Of a stretch of DNA of 38,617 nucleotides, positions 25,552 to 33,658 are shown one piece after another. Within the stretch, counting starts at the first letter, position 1. Each line of letters starts with the position of its first letter. The notes under the pieces were generated by a model. It worked only from the letters and a program-made list of their open reading frames with translations. It did not search any database and was not told the origin of the DNA. Source of the stretch: Terrimicrobiaceae bacterium (GTDB taxonomy: Bacteria; Verrucomicrobiota; Verrucomicrobiia; Chthoniobacterales; JAATET01); assembly GCA_028713285.1 (NCBI GenBank), contig JAQTOP010000026.1, positions 1 through 38,617 of the forward strand, given 5' to 3'. The translations under genes were made by a program, and so were the position numbers.

Positions 25552-26820
25552 CTAGGCATTCGCCACGGCGTCGCCGAGTTCGCCCTCGGCCCGGGCGCGG
25601 CGGCCATAGACCCATTCGAAGAGCGGCGTGGCCATGAGCGTCGTGACGATGGCCATCACCACCATCATCGAGAAAAAGGCGGGCAGGATCACGCCGCGCT
25701 GGAGACCAATGTTCAGGATGATGAGTTCCATCAGCCCGCGCGAGTTCATGAGCGTGCCGACGGCGAGCGCCGTGCGATTGTCCTCACCGCTCAGCCGGGC
25801 CGCCGCCCAGCACGCCACGCCCTTGCCCAGGATGGAAGCCGCGAGGAGCGTGGCTGCGACGAGGAAGAGGCTGGGATTGTTGACGAGGGCGAGCTGGGTG
25901 TTCAGCCCGGAGAAGGTGAAAAACATCGGGAGCAAAAAGACCACGGTGAAGGGTTCAATCTGGCGCCGCAGCTCCTGCGCAAAGAATCCGCGCGGCATCG
26001 CGGTGCCGAGGAGAAAGCCGCCGAACACCGCGTGAATGCCGATGGCGTCCATCCCCCATGCTGCGAGGGCAAAAAGCGTGAGCGTGATCGCAAGCAGGGT
26101 CGGGCTGATGCGCTGGTCGCGCTCGGCGATGCGGCCCAGCGGCGCGAGGAGGCGCCGGCCGATGAGGGTGATGAACAGCGCGTAGCCGATGCCACCCGCG
26201 ATGGCTTTGATCGCGATGAACGAATCTCCGCCGAAGGTCGCCAGCACGACGGCGAGCACGCACCATGCGGCGGCGTCGTCAATGGCGCCGGCCGAGAGCG
26301 CCAGCGTGCCGAGGGAGGTGCCGGAGAGCCCGCGCTCGTAAATGATCCGCGCCAGCATGGGGAATGCGGTGATGGCGATGGCCGCGCCGAGGAAGAGGAA
26401 AGCCTCGAAAAAACGCGTCTTCGCGGCAAAGAGATCGGGAGTCTGCAACAGCCAGCCGGCCAGCGCGAAGGCGAGCAGAAATGGCACGGCCATGCCGGCA
26501 AGCGAAACCGCGGCCGCACCCCTGGCCCGGCTGCGAAAGAGCTCGGACTTGAATTCCACGCCTACGAGAAACATGTAGAGCCCGACGCCAAGCTGCGCGC
26601 CGACGAAGAGGGTCTTGAGCGACTCCTTCGGAAAGAGCGCATGCTGGAGGCCGGGAAAAAACAATCCGAAGAGCGACGGCCCGAGCAGCACGCCCGCGAT
26701 CATTTCACCCACGACCTGCGGCTGCCCGATCAGCCGACCGAGCCGCCCCACGACGCGGCAGACGAGCAGGATGACCGCCATTTGCAGAAAAAAAGCGACG
26801 GACAATTGAGCGGGCGTCAT
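25552..26820 (-). CDS. Cation:proton antiporter, CPA2/Kef type
   Basis: 422 residues, about twelve membrane segments. CPA2 markers: QPQVVGEMIAGVLLGPSLFG in the second helix, AIAITAFPMLARI with the functional ALSAGAIDDAAAWCVLA (DD pair), HAVFGGFLLGTAMPR and the C-terminal NSRGLMELIILNIGLQRGVI. It has no C-terminal RCK/TrkA-N domain, unlike KefB and KefC, so it is not expected to be regulated by NAD or glutathione conjugates. It exchanges K+ or Na+ for protons in the inner membrane. The lysozyme-like secreted protein follows after 21 bases. The start MTPAQLSVAFFLQ begins the first helix. Confidence 0.9.
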   Translation of the reverse strand: MTPAQLSVAFFLQMAVILLVCRVVGRLGRLIGQPQVVGEMIAGVLLGPSLFGLFFPGLQHALFPKESLKTLFVGAQLGVGLYMFLVGVEFKSELFRSRARGAAAVSLAGMAVPFLLAFALAGWLLQTPDLFAAKTRFFEAFLFLGAAIAITAFPMLARIIYERGLSGTSLGTLALSAGAIDDAAAWCVLAVVLATFGGDSFIAIKAIAGGIGYALFITLIGRRLLAPLGRIAERDQRISPTLLAITLTLFALAAWGMDAIGIHAVFGGFLLGTAMPRGFFAQELRRQIEPFTVVFLLPMFFTFSGLNTQLALVNNPSLFLVAATLLAASILGKGVACWAAARLSGEDNRTALAVGTLMNSRGLMELIILNIGLQRGVILPAFFSMMVVMAIVTTLMATPLFEWVYGRRARAEGELGDAVANA

Positions 26821-26889
26821 GTCGCCACGGGACTAGTCGTTTCCGCGGCATGCCGGAAGCCCAAAGTGCCGCGGCGGCGGAATCGTGCG

Positions 26890-26917
26890 TTGACAGGCGG
26901 TGCGGTGCGGTTACGCT
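26890..26917 (+). promoter_or_regulatory. Predicted promoter of the attenuator leader
   Basis: TTGACA (26890-26895), a 16-bp spacer, then TACGCT (26912-26917). A transcript would begin at or just before the leader ATG at 26925, so the leader peptide would be translated from a leaderless or near-leaderless mRNA. No Shine-Dalgarno precedes that ATG, which fits. Confidence 0.5.
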
Positions 26918-26924
26918 TCAGCCA

Positions 26925-27008
26925 ATGTCACTGCACATTTCCATTCTCGGGGTCGCCTCCGTCGTCGTCGCCAAGCGCGACGCCGCGGGTCCGCTTCGTT
27001 TGGAATGA
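26925..27008 (+). CDS. Leader peptide of a transcription attenuator (Val/Ile/Leu-rich)
   Basis: 27 codons from ATG 26925 to TGA 27006-27008. The peptide reads MSLHISILGVASVVVAKRD and continues AAGPLRLE. Ten of 27 residues are Val, Ile or Leu, with three consecutive GTC valine codons at 26961-26969. It is directly followed by nested hairpins and an intrinsic terminator, with the geometry of ilv-type attenuators: the Val codons sit in the protector arm, and the stop codon lies in the loop of the antiterminator hairpin. The peptide itself should have no other role. It is too short to be called by usual gene finders. The evidence is structural; expression has not been shown. Confidence 0.65.
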   Translation: MSLHISILGVASVVVAKRDAAGPLRLE

Positions 27009-27074
27009 TGCCTCACTGACCAATCGAAAACGAAGCAACCCACGGCTGAGAGCGGCCGTGGGATTTTTATTTTC
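26961..27074 (+). promoter_or_regulatory. Predicted attenuator: protector, antiterminator and terminator hairpins
   Basis: Protector (1:2): 26966-26971 pairs with 26977-26982 (CGTCGC/GCGACG). Antiterminator (2:3): GCCGCGGGT (26982-26990) pairs with ACCCACGGC (27038-27046), eight of nine pairs, stacked on a perfect 9-bp helix GCTTCGTTT (26993-27001) / AAACGAAGC (27028-27036). Terminator (3:4): CCCACGGC (27039-27046) with GCCGTGGG (27055-27062) and a T-run. Structures 1:2 / 2:3 and 2:3 / 3:4 exclude each other. A ribosome stalled on the Val codons would free segment 2 and allow read-through; one that reaches the stop at 27006 would cover the 9-bp helix and allow termination. Confidence 0.65.
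27039..27074 (+). terminator. Intrinsic terminator of the attenuator
   Basis: Perfect 8-bp stem CCCACGGC (27039-27046) / GCCGTGGG (27055-27062), 8-nt loop, followed by ATTTTTATTTT. The strongest terminator-like hairpin in the window, and placed 47 bases before a start codon on the same strand, where a plain terminator would make little sense for a following gene unless regulated. Confidence 0.8.
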
Positions 27075-27120
27075 CGCGGATCGCACGAAGGCCGGAGGTT
27101 TCCCAACCAAACCACCGACC

Positions 27121-27906
27121 ATGCAAACCACCGAAGAACCACCCCGAAGAACTTGTGAACTCCAGCCTCCCGGCTGCGCAGCCCCCGCGATCGCCCTCAT
27201 GTCGGCGCGCACGCTTGAGTCGCACGCCGGATTCCTGCTGCCGCTGCTCGATCGCGGCCTCGAAGTGCTCGATGCCGGCTGCGGGCCCGGCACGATCACG
27301 CAAGGCATTGCCGAGCACGTCCTGCCCGGCCGCGTGACGGCCATCGACCGCGATCCGGCGCAGGTGGCCCATGCCACGCGGCTTGCCGAGGGCCGGGAGC
27401 AGACGAATGTCCGATTCACCACCGCCAGCGTTTACGATCTGCCATTCGCAGACGCGTCATTTGACCTTGCCTTCTCGCACGCTCTCTTCGAGCACCTGTC
27501 GGATCCGCGGGGCGCGCTCGCCGAGCTGCGGCGCGTGCTGCGGCCGGGCGGCATGGTCGCGCTGTGCAGTCCCGATTGGGACGCCTTCGAGATGCGCGCC
27601 GCGACGCCCGAAGCCGGGGAGGCGCTCTCGGCCTACCGGGACCTGCAGGAGGAATGCGGCGGCGATCTCCGAGCCGGAGGCCGTCTCGCCGACTGGCTGC
27701 ACGAGAGCGGATTCGGCCTCGTGCAAAAAGGCCGGCGCCTCGAGGAATACGAGTCGTCGATGCGCATCGCGACCTACCTCGCACTGCAACTGGACGCCGC
27801 CGGGAACACCCGCGCCGCGCGCGCGCTGCTCGATTGGTCCACGGAATCCGACGCCGCGCTGCTCGGCTGCTGGACGCATGTGATCGGCGTCAAGTGGAAC
27901 CGCTAG
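27121..27906 (+). CDS. Class I SAM-dependent methyltransferase
   Basis: 261 residues. Rossmann-type methyltransferase: motif I VLDAGCGPG (49-57), then VTAIDRDPAQV, VYDLPFADASFDLAFSH, and ELRRVLRPGGMVALCSPDW, the UbiE/COQ5-like (Methyltransf_11/25) pattern. Substrate unknown. It is the first full gene after the predicted attenuator, 47 bases past its T-run, and so may be controlled by it. The start MQTTEEPPRR at 27121 has no close Shine-Dalgarno; a GGAGG lies about 24 bases upstream, too far to be normal. Cytoplasmic, no membrane segment. It is followed by 232 bases with no gene I can support. Confidence 0.88.
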   Translation: MQTTEEPPRRTCELQPPGCAAPAIALMSARTLESHAGFLLPLLDRGLEVLDAGCGPGTITQGIAEHVLPGRVTAIDRDPAQVAHATRLAEGREQTNVRFTTASVYDLPFADASFDLAFSHALFEHLSDPRGALAELRRVLRPGGMVALCSPDWDAFEMRAATPEAGEALSAYRDLQEECGGDLRAGGRLADWLHESGFGLVQKGRRLEEYESSMRIATYLALQLDAAGNTRAARALLDWSTESDAALLGCWTHVIGVKWNR

Positions 27907-28138
27907 GCTCGATTCCCTTTGCCTGCCCTCGAAAATCGGCGTGCTCCTGCTCGATCCAGGAAAAAGGATTTCGCTTCCGGCGGATTGTTGGCAGCATACG
28001 CGCCGAACACCGACGAAATGTGCTGCTTTTGCCTCATTGATCTCAACGCCACCGGTCACCGCTTCCGCACGGGGAAGCTGAGTAATACAGGCGATTCACG
28101 CGACAGCGAGGGCGGAAATTCATCTCCACGGGAGGCGG

Positions 28139-29353
28139 ATGGTGATTGCCGCTGACGGGCTGCTGCCGTCGATTGCCGGCGGGCGCCCAATACGGGAAAA
28201 CTTCCTTACCTTCGGCGCGCCACTGATCGGAGAGGAAGAGATTCGCGAGGTCGTCGATACGCTCCGCAGCGGATGGATCGGGTTCGGACCGAAGTGCCTC
28301 CGGCTGGAGGAGGCGTTTGCCGGATACTCGGGAGCAGCGCATGCGGTGTCGGTGAACTCCGCCACGGCCGGACTGCACCTGTCGCTGCTTGCGGCGGGGA
28401 TCGGACCCGGAGACGAAGTCATCACCACCCCGCTCACGTTCGTCGCGACGACCAATGTCATCGAGCATGTCGGAGCGCGTCCCGTATTCGCTGACGTCGA
28501 TTCAAAGACGCAAAACATCGATCCGGAGCGCATCGCGGAGGCCGTGACGCCGCGCACCCGGGCGATCATGCCCATGCACATGGCGGGGCGCCCCTGCAAC
28601 ATGGACGCGATCGGCGAGATCGCGAGGAGCCACAATCTGACCGTGATCGAAGACGCCGCCCACGCCGTGGAGGCCGCATGGAACGGCCGCAAGGTCGGCA
28701 GCATCAGCCGTTTCACGGTGTTCAGTTTCTACGCGAACAAGAATCTCACCACCGCGGAAGGCGGCATTGTCACGACGGCGGACGGTCACGTGGCGGACAG
28801 GCTGCGCAGACTGCGGCTGCATGGTCTCTGCCAGAATGCCTGGGCTCGCTTTTCGAACAAGGGATCGGGTTCCTACGAAGCGATGGAGCCGGGATACAAT
28901 TACAGCCTCACGGATCTGAATGCTTCGCTCGGAATCCATCAATTGGCCCGCGTCGAAGAAAACCTCAGGATTCGCGAACGCCATTGGCGCGCCTACGACG
29001 AAGGCCTGGCCGGTCTGCCCGCGCTGGAAACCCCCGCGCCGACCCGCCCCGAGGAAACCCATGCCCGGCACCTCTACACCGTCGTGCTGCGGCCGGAATC
29101 GCTGACCGTCGGTCGCCTGCAATTTCTCGCGGCATTGAAGGCGGAAGGAATCGGCTCGGGCATCCATTATCTCCCCGTGCACCTGATGCCGTTCTATGTC
29201 GGCAAATACGGCTACAAGCCGGGAGTCTTTCCGAATGCCGAGCGGATCGCGGCCGGCACGATCTCGCTTCCCATGTCGGGAAAGCTGACGGACCAGGACG
29301 CGCAGGACGTCGTGAGCGCGGTGCGCAAGATCGCTGCATACTACGCCCGGTGA
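28139..29353 (+). CDS. DegT/DnrJ/EryC1/StrS family PLP aminotransferase
   Basis: 404 residues. Family landmarks: FGAPLIGEEEIREVVDTLRS, the SGWIGFGPK strand, FVATTNVIEHVGARPVFADV, Asp172 in VIEDAAHA (binds the PLP pyridine), and the Schiff-base Lys201 in FYANKNLTTAEGG; then HGLCQNAW and YNYSLTDLNASLG. These enzymes aminate nucleotide-linked keto sugars for O-antigen, capsule or antibiotic sugars. GGAGG at 28131-28135 suits GTG 28142 (six bases) better than ATG 28139 (three); the difference is one residue. No sugar-nucleotide enzymes lie next to it here, so the substrate cannot be told. It converges with moaA. Confidence 0.92.
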   Translation: MVIAADGLLPSIAGGRPIRENFLTFGAPLIGEEEIREVVDTLRSGWIGFGPKCLRLEEAFAGYSGAAHAVSVNSATAGLHLSLLAAGIGPGDEVITTPLTFVATTNVIEHVGARPVFADVDSKTQNIDPERIAEAVTPRTRAIMPMHMAGRPCNMDAIGEIARSHNLTVIEDAAHAVEAAWNGRKVGSISRFTVFSFYANKNLTTAEGGIVTTADGHVADRLRRLRLHGLCQNAWARFSNKGSGSYEAMEPGYNYSLTDLNASLGIHQLARVEENLRIRERHWRAYDEGLAGLPALETPAPTRPEETHARHLYTVVLRPESLTVGRLQFLAALKAEGIGSGIHYLPVHLMPFYVGKYGYKPGVFPNAERIAAGTISLPMSGKLTDQDAQDVVSAVRKIAAYYAR

Positions 29354-29355
29354 AT

Positions 29356-29378
29356 CGGAGTCGCGTCGTCGCGCTCCG
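29356..29378. terminator. Hairpin between convergent genes
   Basis: CGGAG-t-CGCG (29356-29365) pairs with CGCG-CTCCG (29370-29378): nine pairs, one bulged T, 4-nt loop TCGT. It lies exactly in the 30-base gap between the aminotransferase and moaA stops. There is no T-run on either strand, so any termination would be factor-dependent or weak. Confidence 0.4.
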
Positions 29379-29383
29379 GGAAA

Positions 29384-30355
29384 TCAGCCGCCGATGGCGG
29401 TCATCACCCGTCCCGGCTGGTAATTGCTGCGGAAGAGATGCTCGGCCGGCTTCCCGGCAAGCGTTTGCAGGAACAACTCCTCCAGCGCATCGAGGTCCAC
29501 GTCGGGACGCAGCGCAGGCAGAAGGTCCGTCTCGAGATGATTGCCCAGGCAGGGCCGCAGCTTGCCATCCGCGGTGAGCCGCATCTTGTTGCAGCGTTCG
29601 CAAAAGTGCAGGTCGGTGATCGCGCTGATGAATCCCACGATCACTCCGCGGCGCCGGAGCCGGTAATATCGCGCCGGGCCGAATCCCAGCGCATCCTCGA
29701 TCGGGTCGAGAATATCTTCCCGCTCCAGATTTCTCCGCACCTCGCCGACCGGCAGGAAATTCTCCTCGCTGAGCATTTCGCTCATACTGACGGGCATGAG
29801 TTCGATGAAGCGGACGACGACATCGAGCGCTCCGGCGAAGTCCAGAATCGACTCGATCTGATCTTCGTTCTTCCCGCGCATGAGGACGGTGTTGAGCTTC
29901 ACCTTGCAGCCGAGCGCCTTCATTTGACGGATGCCGTCGATCACCGGCGCGACGTCTCCGTGCGTGATCGCGCGATAGCGTGCGGGGTCGAGCGCATCGA
30001 GGCTGATATTGAAATTCCGCACGCCCGCGCGGACAAGGCCGTCGCCGAGTCTGGGCAGGAACATGCCATTCGTGGTCATTTGCACCGATTCCACGCCGGG
30101 AAAGGCTGCGAGATCGGCCATGAATTCGACGATCCCGGGGCGCAGCAGGGGCTCGCCGCCGGTCACGCGGAAGCGCTTGAATCCGATGCCGGCCGCCACG
30201 CGCACCACGGCCATCAGCTCAGCGTCCGACAGAATCTCCTTCTGCGGAAGCCAGCCGCGATAATGCTCGGGCATGCAGTAGAGGCAGCGCTCGTTGCAAC
30301 GGTCCGTGACCGACAGCCGCAAGTAATCCACCGTCCTGCCGAGCGGGTCATTCAT
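29384..30355 (-). CDS. moaA: GTP 3',8-cyclase (molybdenum cofactor step 1)
   Basis: 323 residues. A radical-SAM enzyme that turns GTP into 3',8-cyclo-7,8-dihydro-GTP, the first step of molybdopterin synthesis. First [4Fe-4S] cysteines Cys20, Cys24 and Cys27 (CNERCLYC); VTGGEPLL SAM site; second cluster Cys252, Cys255 and Cys269 (CERCNKMRLTADGKLRPCL); the GG at the very C-terminus (AIGG) that inserts into the active site is kept. ATG 30355 starts on the base after the mobA stop (TGA then ATG). It is the last gene of the nitrate operon. MoaC, MoaD, MoaE and MoeA are not in this window. Confidence 0.96.
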   Translation of the reverse strand: MNDPLGRTVDYLRLSVTDRCNERCLYCMPEHYRGWLPQKEILSDAELMAVVRVAAGIGFKRFRVTGGEPLLRPGIVEFMADLAAFPGVESVQMTTNGMFLPRLGDGLVRAGVRNFNISLDALDPARYRAITHGDVAPVIDGIRQMKALGCKVKLNTVLMRGKNEDQIESILDFAGALDVVVRFIELMPVSMSEMLSEENFLPVGEVRRNLEREDILDPIEDALGFGPARYYRLRRRGVIVGFISAITDLHFCERCNKMRLTADGKLRPCLGNHLETDLLPALRPDVDLDALEELFLQTLAGKPAEHLFRSNYQPGRVMTAIGG

Positions 30356-30913
30356 TCAATCACCGGGAGTATTGAGGTTTCGGAACAAGGGCCTGTCCGC
30401 TTCCTCCACGGGCGCCGACTTCATTATCCCCTCCGCGACGAGCCGGCGGAGCAGCGGCTGCAGCGACTTGTCGGGGGTGGCAAGCTGCCGCAAAGTCGCC
30501 GCCAGCGCGGAGCGGGGATACACCGCGCTCAATGGCTGAAACAAGCGATCCATCACGGGAACAATTCCGCACGCGCCGGTGGCATGCGCCAGCAGTTTTT
30601 TCAAGTAGTCGGAATTCATGCCGGGCAAATCCACCGCGAGGATGAGGACGCGATCGTGCGTTGCGGCAGCCAATGCCACCGCCAGTCCCCCGAGCGGTCC
30701 GCAGCCTGCGACGGCATCCGCGACCCAACGCAAATCCGGAGGGCACCACCCGGGCCTGACGGGAGCGACGATCATCGATTCCCCGGCGATGCCGCCGAGC
30801 AATTCCCACTGGCGACGCCAGAGCGGGATGCCGTCGATCTCGATGAGACATTTGTCGCGGCCCATGCGGGAGGATTTGCCGCCCGCCAGCAGCGCTGCGG
30901 CACACGGTGTCAC
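30356..30913 (-). CDS. mobA: Molybdenum cofactor guanylyltransferase
   Basis: 185 residues from GTG 30913. It adds GMP to Mo-molybdopterin to give the MGD form used by nitrate reductases of the DMSO-reductase family. The nucleotide-binding LLAGGKSSRMGRDK (residues 8-21) and the VDLPGMN metal-binding Asp box are plain. The GTG overlaps the MOSC stop (GTGA), and a longer in-frame extension upstream has no family match. Expression with nitrate reductase makes sense, as NasA needs this bis-MGD cofactor. Confidence 0.93.
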   Translation of the reverse strand: MTPCAAALLAGGKSSRMGRDKCLIEIDGIPLWRRQWELLGGIAGESMIVAPVRPGWCPPDLRWVADAVAGCGPLGGLAVALAAATHDRVLILAVDLPGMNSDYLKKLLAHATGACGIVPVMDRLFQPLSAVYPRSALAATLRQLATPDKSLQPLLRRLVAEGIMKSAPVEEADRPLFRNLNTPGD

Positions 30914-31371
30914 GGCTCGCTGAGCCGGAGCGGACCTCCGGTGAGGATTCTGGCTCTCAACCCTCCCCTGCCCTGCAAAAGCTCCTCCGCGCCGGCGCCG
31001 AACGCCTCGTTCATCCACAGACAGGGGCTGCATTCCGCCGCGCCGAAAAAGCGCACGCCCTGAATCTCGAACTCCGAGCCGATCAGCGTGTTCAAATTCA
31101 CGCCGCGCGTGATGATATTCCGCCGGAATACCGCGGGCGATTTGTCCCAAATATCCAGCGCGCGGCAAAGATCCTCATGGACCTCGCCGGCAAATAACGT
31201 GACCTGCCCCCTGTAGTCCTGCTTGTAGTCGAAGAAGCGGTCGCCGCGCAGGCCCCTGCCCGGCACGCATTCGACCTCGGGCACCGCGACGGTGGGATGA
31301 GTCCCGGCCGTCTGTCCGTAGCGCCCGAAGAAATTATGGCCGGGCGAAATGTAAAGCGCGGTGACAAGCAT
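30910..31371 (-). CDS. MOSC domain protein
   Basis: 153 residues. MOSC features: GRGLRGDRFFDYK, GQVTLFAGEVHE, FRRNIITRGVNLNTLIGSEF and the C-terminal ECSPCLWMN with Cys114 and Cys117, one of which is the conserved MOSC cysteine. MOSC proteins bind or transfer molybdenum cofactor, sulfurate it, or reduce N-hydroxylated substrates with it (as in mARC and YiiM). Placed between the nitrate reductase gene (10 bases upstream) and mobA (overlap of four bases), it probably helps load or finish the Mo cofactor; this is inferred from position. Confidence 0.86.
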   Translation of the reverse strand: MLVTALYISPGHNFFGRYGQTAGTHPTVAVPEVECVPGRGLRGDRFFDYKQDYRGQVTLFAGEVHEDLCRALDIWDKSPAVFRRNIITRGVNLNTLIGSEFEIQGVRFFGAAECSPCLWMNEAFGAGAEELLQGRGGLRARILTGGPLRLSEP

Positions 31372-31381
31372 TATCTCCTAT

Positions 31382-33658
31382 TTACAACGCCGCGACGCTC
31401 ACCGCACATGCTTTATAGGCGGGCTGGCGCGAGTGCGGGTCGAAGGCGGGAAAGGTGAGCGTGTTCACCTCGCGGTAGTGCATCGGCACGAAAATCTGCC
31501 CGGGCTGGACGGTCGGGGTGACGAAGGCGGCGGCCCGTATTTTTGCGCGGCGCGAGGCGAGCTGAACAGGGGAGTTCGGCCTGATGCCGAGTCGGCGGGC
31601 GTCCGTCGGATGAATCTCCACGTAGCAATGCGCGGGGTAGAGCTTCCGCAGCACGTCGGATTTTCCCGTTCGCGTATTCGTGTGCCATTGCGAGGAAGTG
31701 CCCCGGCCCGTGAGCAAAATAAAGGGATATTCGTCATCGGGTGGCTCGGGCATCGCACGCGGCTCGTCGAACAAAAAGCGCGCGCGGCCGTCGGGGGTAA
31801 AAAACCTGCCGTCCTCGAAAAGCCGCCGCTCCGTGGAAATCCGGTTCTCGCAATCATGCTCCTGCCCGTGCTCGATGGAGTGGGTTGCGCGGGAAAGAGA
31901 CGCTTCAGGAAGCGGCCACTGGATGCCGCCCTCCGCGTCGATGTGGTGGTAGTCGCGGATGCCGGTCATGTCATTCGGCTGATTACGCGAAACTTCCTTG
32001 AGCAGCGCGAATGCGGCCTCGGGCGAGGTCCATCTGGCAAATTGCGCGGCGCAGCCCCAATAGTGAGCGATGAGCTGGCAAATGTGGAAATCCGACAGCG
32101 CCTGACCCGGCGCGCGGCGGATTTTTTTGATAAGGCCGATGCGGCGTTCGGAGTTGATGAGCGTCCCTTCCTTCTCTCCCCAGCCGGCGGCGGGAAGAAA
32201 AAGATCGGCGCGCTGCGCGGTCTCGGTGGTCGAATAGAGATCCTGCACGACGAGAAAATCGAGCCTCTCGAGGAGCGCGTTGAATTCGCTCTGGTGAATC
32301 CACGAGTGCGAGGAATTCGTCGCGATGACCCACAGGCCTTTGATTTTTCCCTCGGCGATGCCGCGCACGATTTCGTCGTAGGCCATCGAGGGCTCGCGCG
32401 GGATTGCGGATTCGTCGATGCCGAGAATGCCGGCGATCTTCGCGCGGTCCGCGTCGTCGTTCGCGTCGTGCGCGCCGAGCAGGCTCGTGATGTTCGCGAA
32501 GATGCGGGAGCCCATTGCATTGCACTGGCCGGTGATCGAGTTCGCCCCCGTGCCGGGCCGGCCGATGCTGCCGGTCATGAGCGCAAGGTTGATGATCGCC
32601 TGCGCGGTGCGCGTGGATTCGTGGCCCTGGTTCACGCCCATCGTCCACCAAAACGAAACGCGCTTCCCGTCCGCGATGGTCTGCGCGAAATGCCGAAGGC
32701 GCTCTTCGGAAATGCCGGCAGCCGCCGAGACGTGCCTGGGTGAAAACGCGCGCACAAACTCCGCGAACTCCTCGAATCCCGTGGTGTGCGCCTCGATGAA
32801 TTCCCGCCGCACCGCGTCCATCTCGATGAGCAGATGCGCGAGACCGTAGAGCAGCGTGAGATCGGACTTCGGCTGGATCGCGTAGTGCTGCGTCGCGGCC
32901 ATCGCGGTTTCCGTGGCGCGCGGATCGACGACGAGAATCTCGGGCGAGTGCGGGTTGCGCATCACGCGCTGCCACATGATCGGGTGCGCGATGCAGGGAT
33001 TCGAGCCGATGAAAACGAGCACGTCCGACTCCTCGAAATCGGCATACGTGTAGGGCGGCGCGTCGAAGCCGAAGGACTGCTTGTAGGCGACGTGGGCGGT
33101 GGCCATGCATTGCCGCGTGTTGCTGTCGCAATGGATGAAGCCCATGCCGATTTTGAACAGGCAGCCGAGGAACGCCATCTCCTCGGTCGTGATCTGTCCG
33201 GTGCTGAGAAAGGCGACGGACTCGGGGCCGTGTTTCGCCTTGAGGGCCTTGAACTCCTCGCAAAAAAGGACCATCGCGCTTTCCCAATCGCACGACTCCA
33301 GCGGACCGCCCCTGCGGCGGCGCACGAGCGGAGTCGTGCCGCGGTCCGGCGCGGAAAGCGGCGTGAGCGCCTCCCAACCCTTTGGGCACGCCATTCCGAG
33401 GTTCACGGGATAGGTCGCGTCAGCGCTGAGGTTGATTGCCTGACCGTCCTTGAGGTGAACGTTCAGGCCGCAGCCCGTCGAACAGAAACCGCATACCATC
33501 GTCGTCGTGTCGTCGGGCGTCACGCGATCCGGAATCTGCCCGAGCCCGAAGCCGCCGGGGCTGCGCACAAGTTCCTCCGTGAGCGGGCCGGTCCAGGCGC
33601 GGATGGGCGGAATGAGTTCCGCCGGCGTCGAAGGAATCTTGAGCGCAGGAAATTTCAT
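31382..33658 (-). CDS. nasA: Assimilatory nitrate reductase, catalytic molybdopterin subunit
   Basis: 758 residues. Reduces nitrate to nitrite. [4Fe-4S] cysteines Cys56, Cys59, Cys63 and Cys91 ([14 protein letters not shown]...[11 protein letters not shown]); Mo-ligand Cys184 in [54 protein letters not shown] and the C-terminal molydopterin-binding domain [19 protein letters not shown]. No twin-arginine signal or other signal peptide, so it stays in the cytoplasm, as for NasA/NarB types. It lacks the extra C-terminal [2Fe-2S] domain present in Klebsiella NasA. The ATG shares a base with the stop of the DmsB-DmsC fusion (TGATG), so the two are made together. Confidence 0.93.
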   Translation of the reverse strand: MKFPALKIPSTPAELIPPIRAWTGPLTEELVRSPGGFGLGQIPDRVTPDDTTTMVCGFCSTGCGLNVHLKDGQAINLSADATYPVNLGMACPKGWEALTPLSAPDRGTTPLVRRRRGGPLESCDWESAMVLFCEEFKALKAKHGPESVAFLSTGQITTEEMAFLGCLFKIGMGFIHCDSNTRQCMATAHVAYKQSFGFDAPPYTYADFEESDVLVFIGSNPCIAHPIMWQRVMRNPHSPEILVVDPRATETAMAATQHYAIQPKSDLTLLYGLAHLLIEMDAVRREFIEAHTTGFEEFAEFVRAFSPRHVSAAAGISEERLRHFAQTIADGKRVSFWWTMGVNQGHESTRTAQAIINLALMTGSIGRPGTGANSITGQCNAMGSRIFANITSLLGAHDANDDADRAKIAGILGIDESAIPREPSMAYDEIVRGIAEGKIKGLWVIATNSSHSWIHQSEFNALLERLDFLVVQDLYSTTETAQRADLFLPAAGWGEKEGTLINSERRIGLIKKIRRAPGQALSDFHICQLIAHYWGCAAQFARWTSPEAAFALLKEVSRNQPNDMTGIRDYHHIDAEGGIQWPLPEASLSRATHSIEHGQEHDCENRISTERRLFEDGRFFTPDGRARFLFDEPRAMPEPPDDEYPFILLTGRGTSSQWHTNTRTGKSDVLRKLYPAHCYVEIHPTDARRLGIRPNSPVQLASRRAKIRAAAFVTPTVQPGQIFVPMHYREVNTLTFPAFDPHSRQPAYKACAVSVAAL

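Noticed and set aside
25531-27120. Plus-strand open frame leading into the methyltransferase
   Set aside because: Antisense to the antiporter, low-complexity Glu/Arg/Gly sequence; the methyltransferase starts at 27121.
27919-28155. Open frame of 78 codons between methyltransferase and aminotransferase
   Set aside because: No start signal, no protein-like pattern, overlaps the ribosome-binding site of the next gene.
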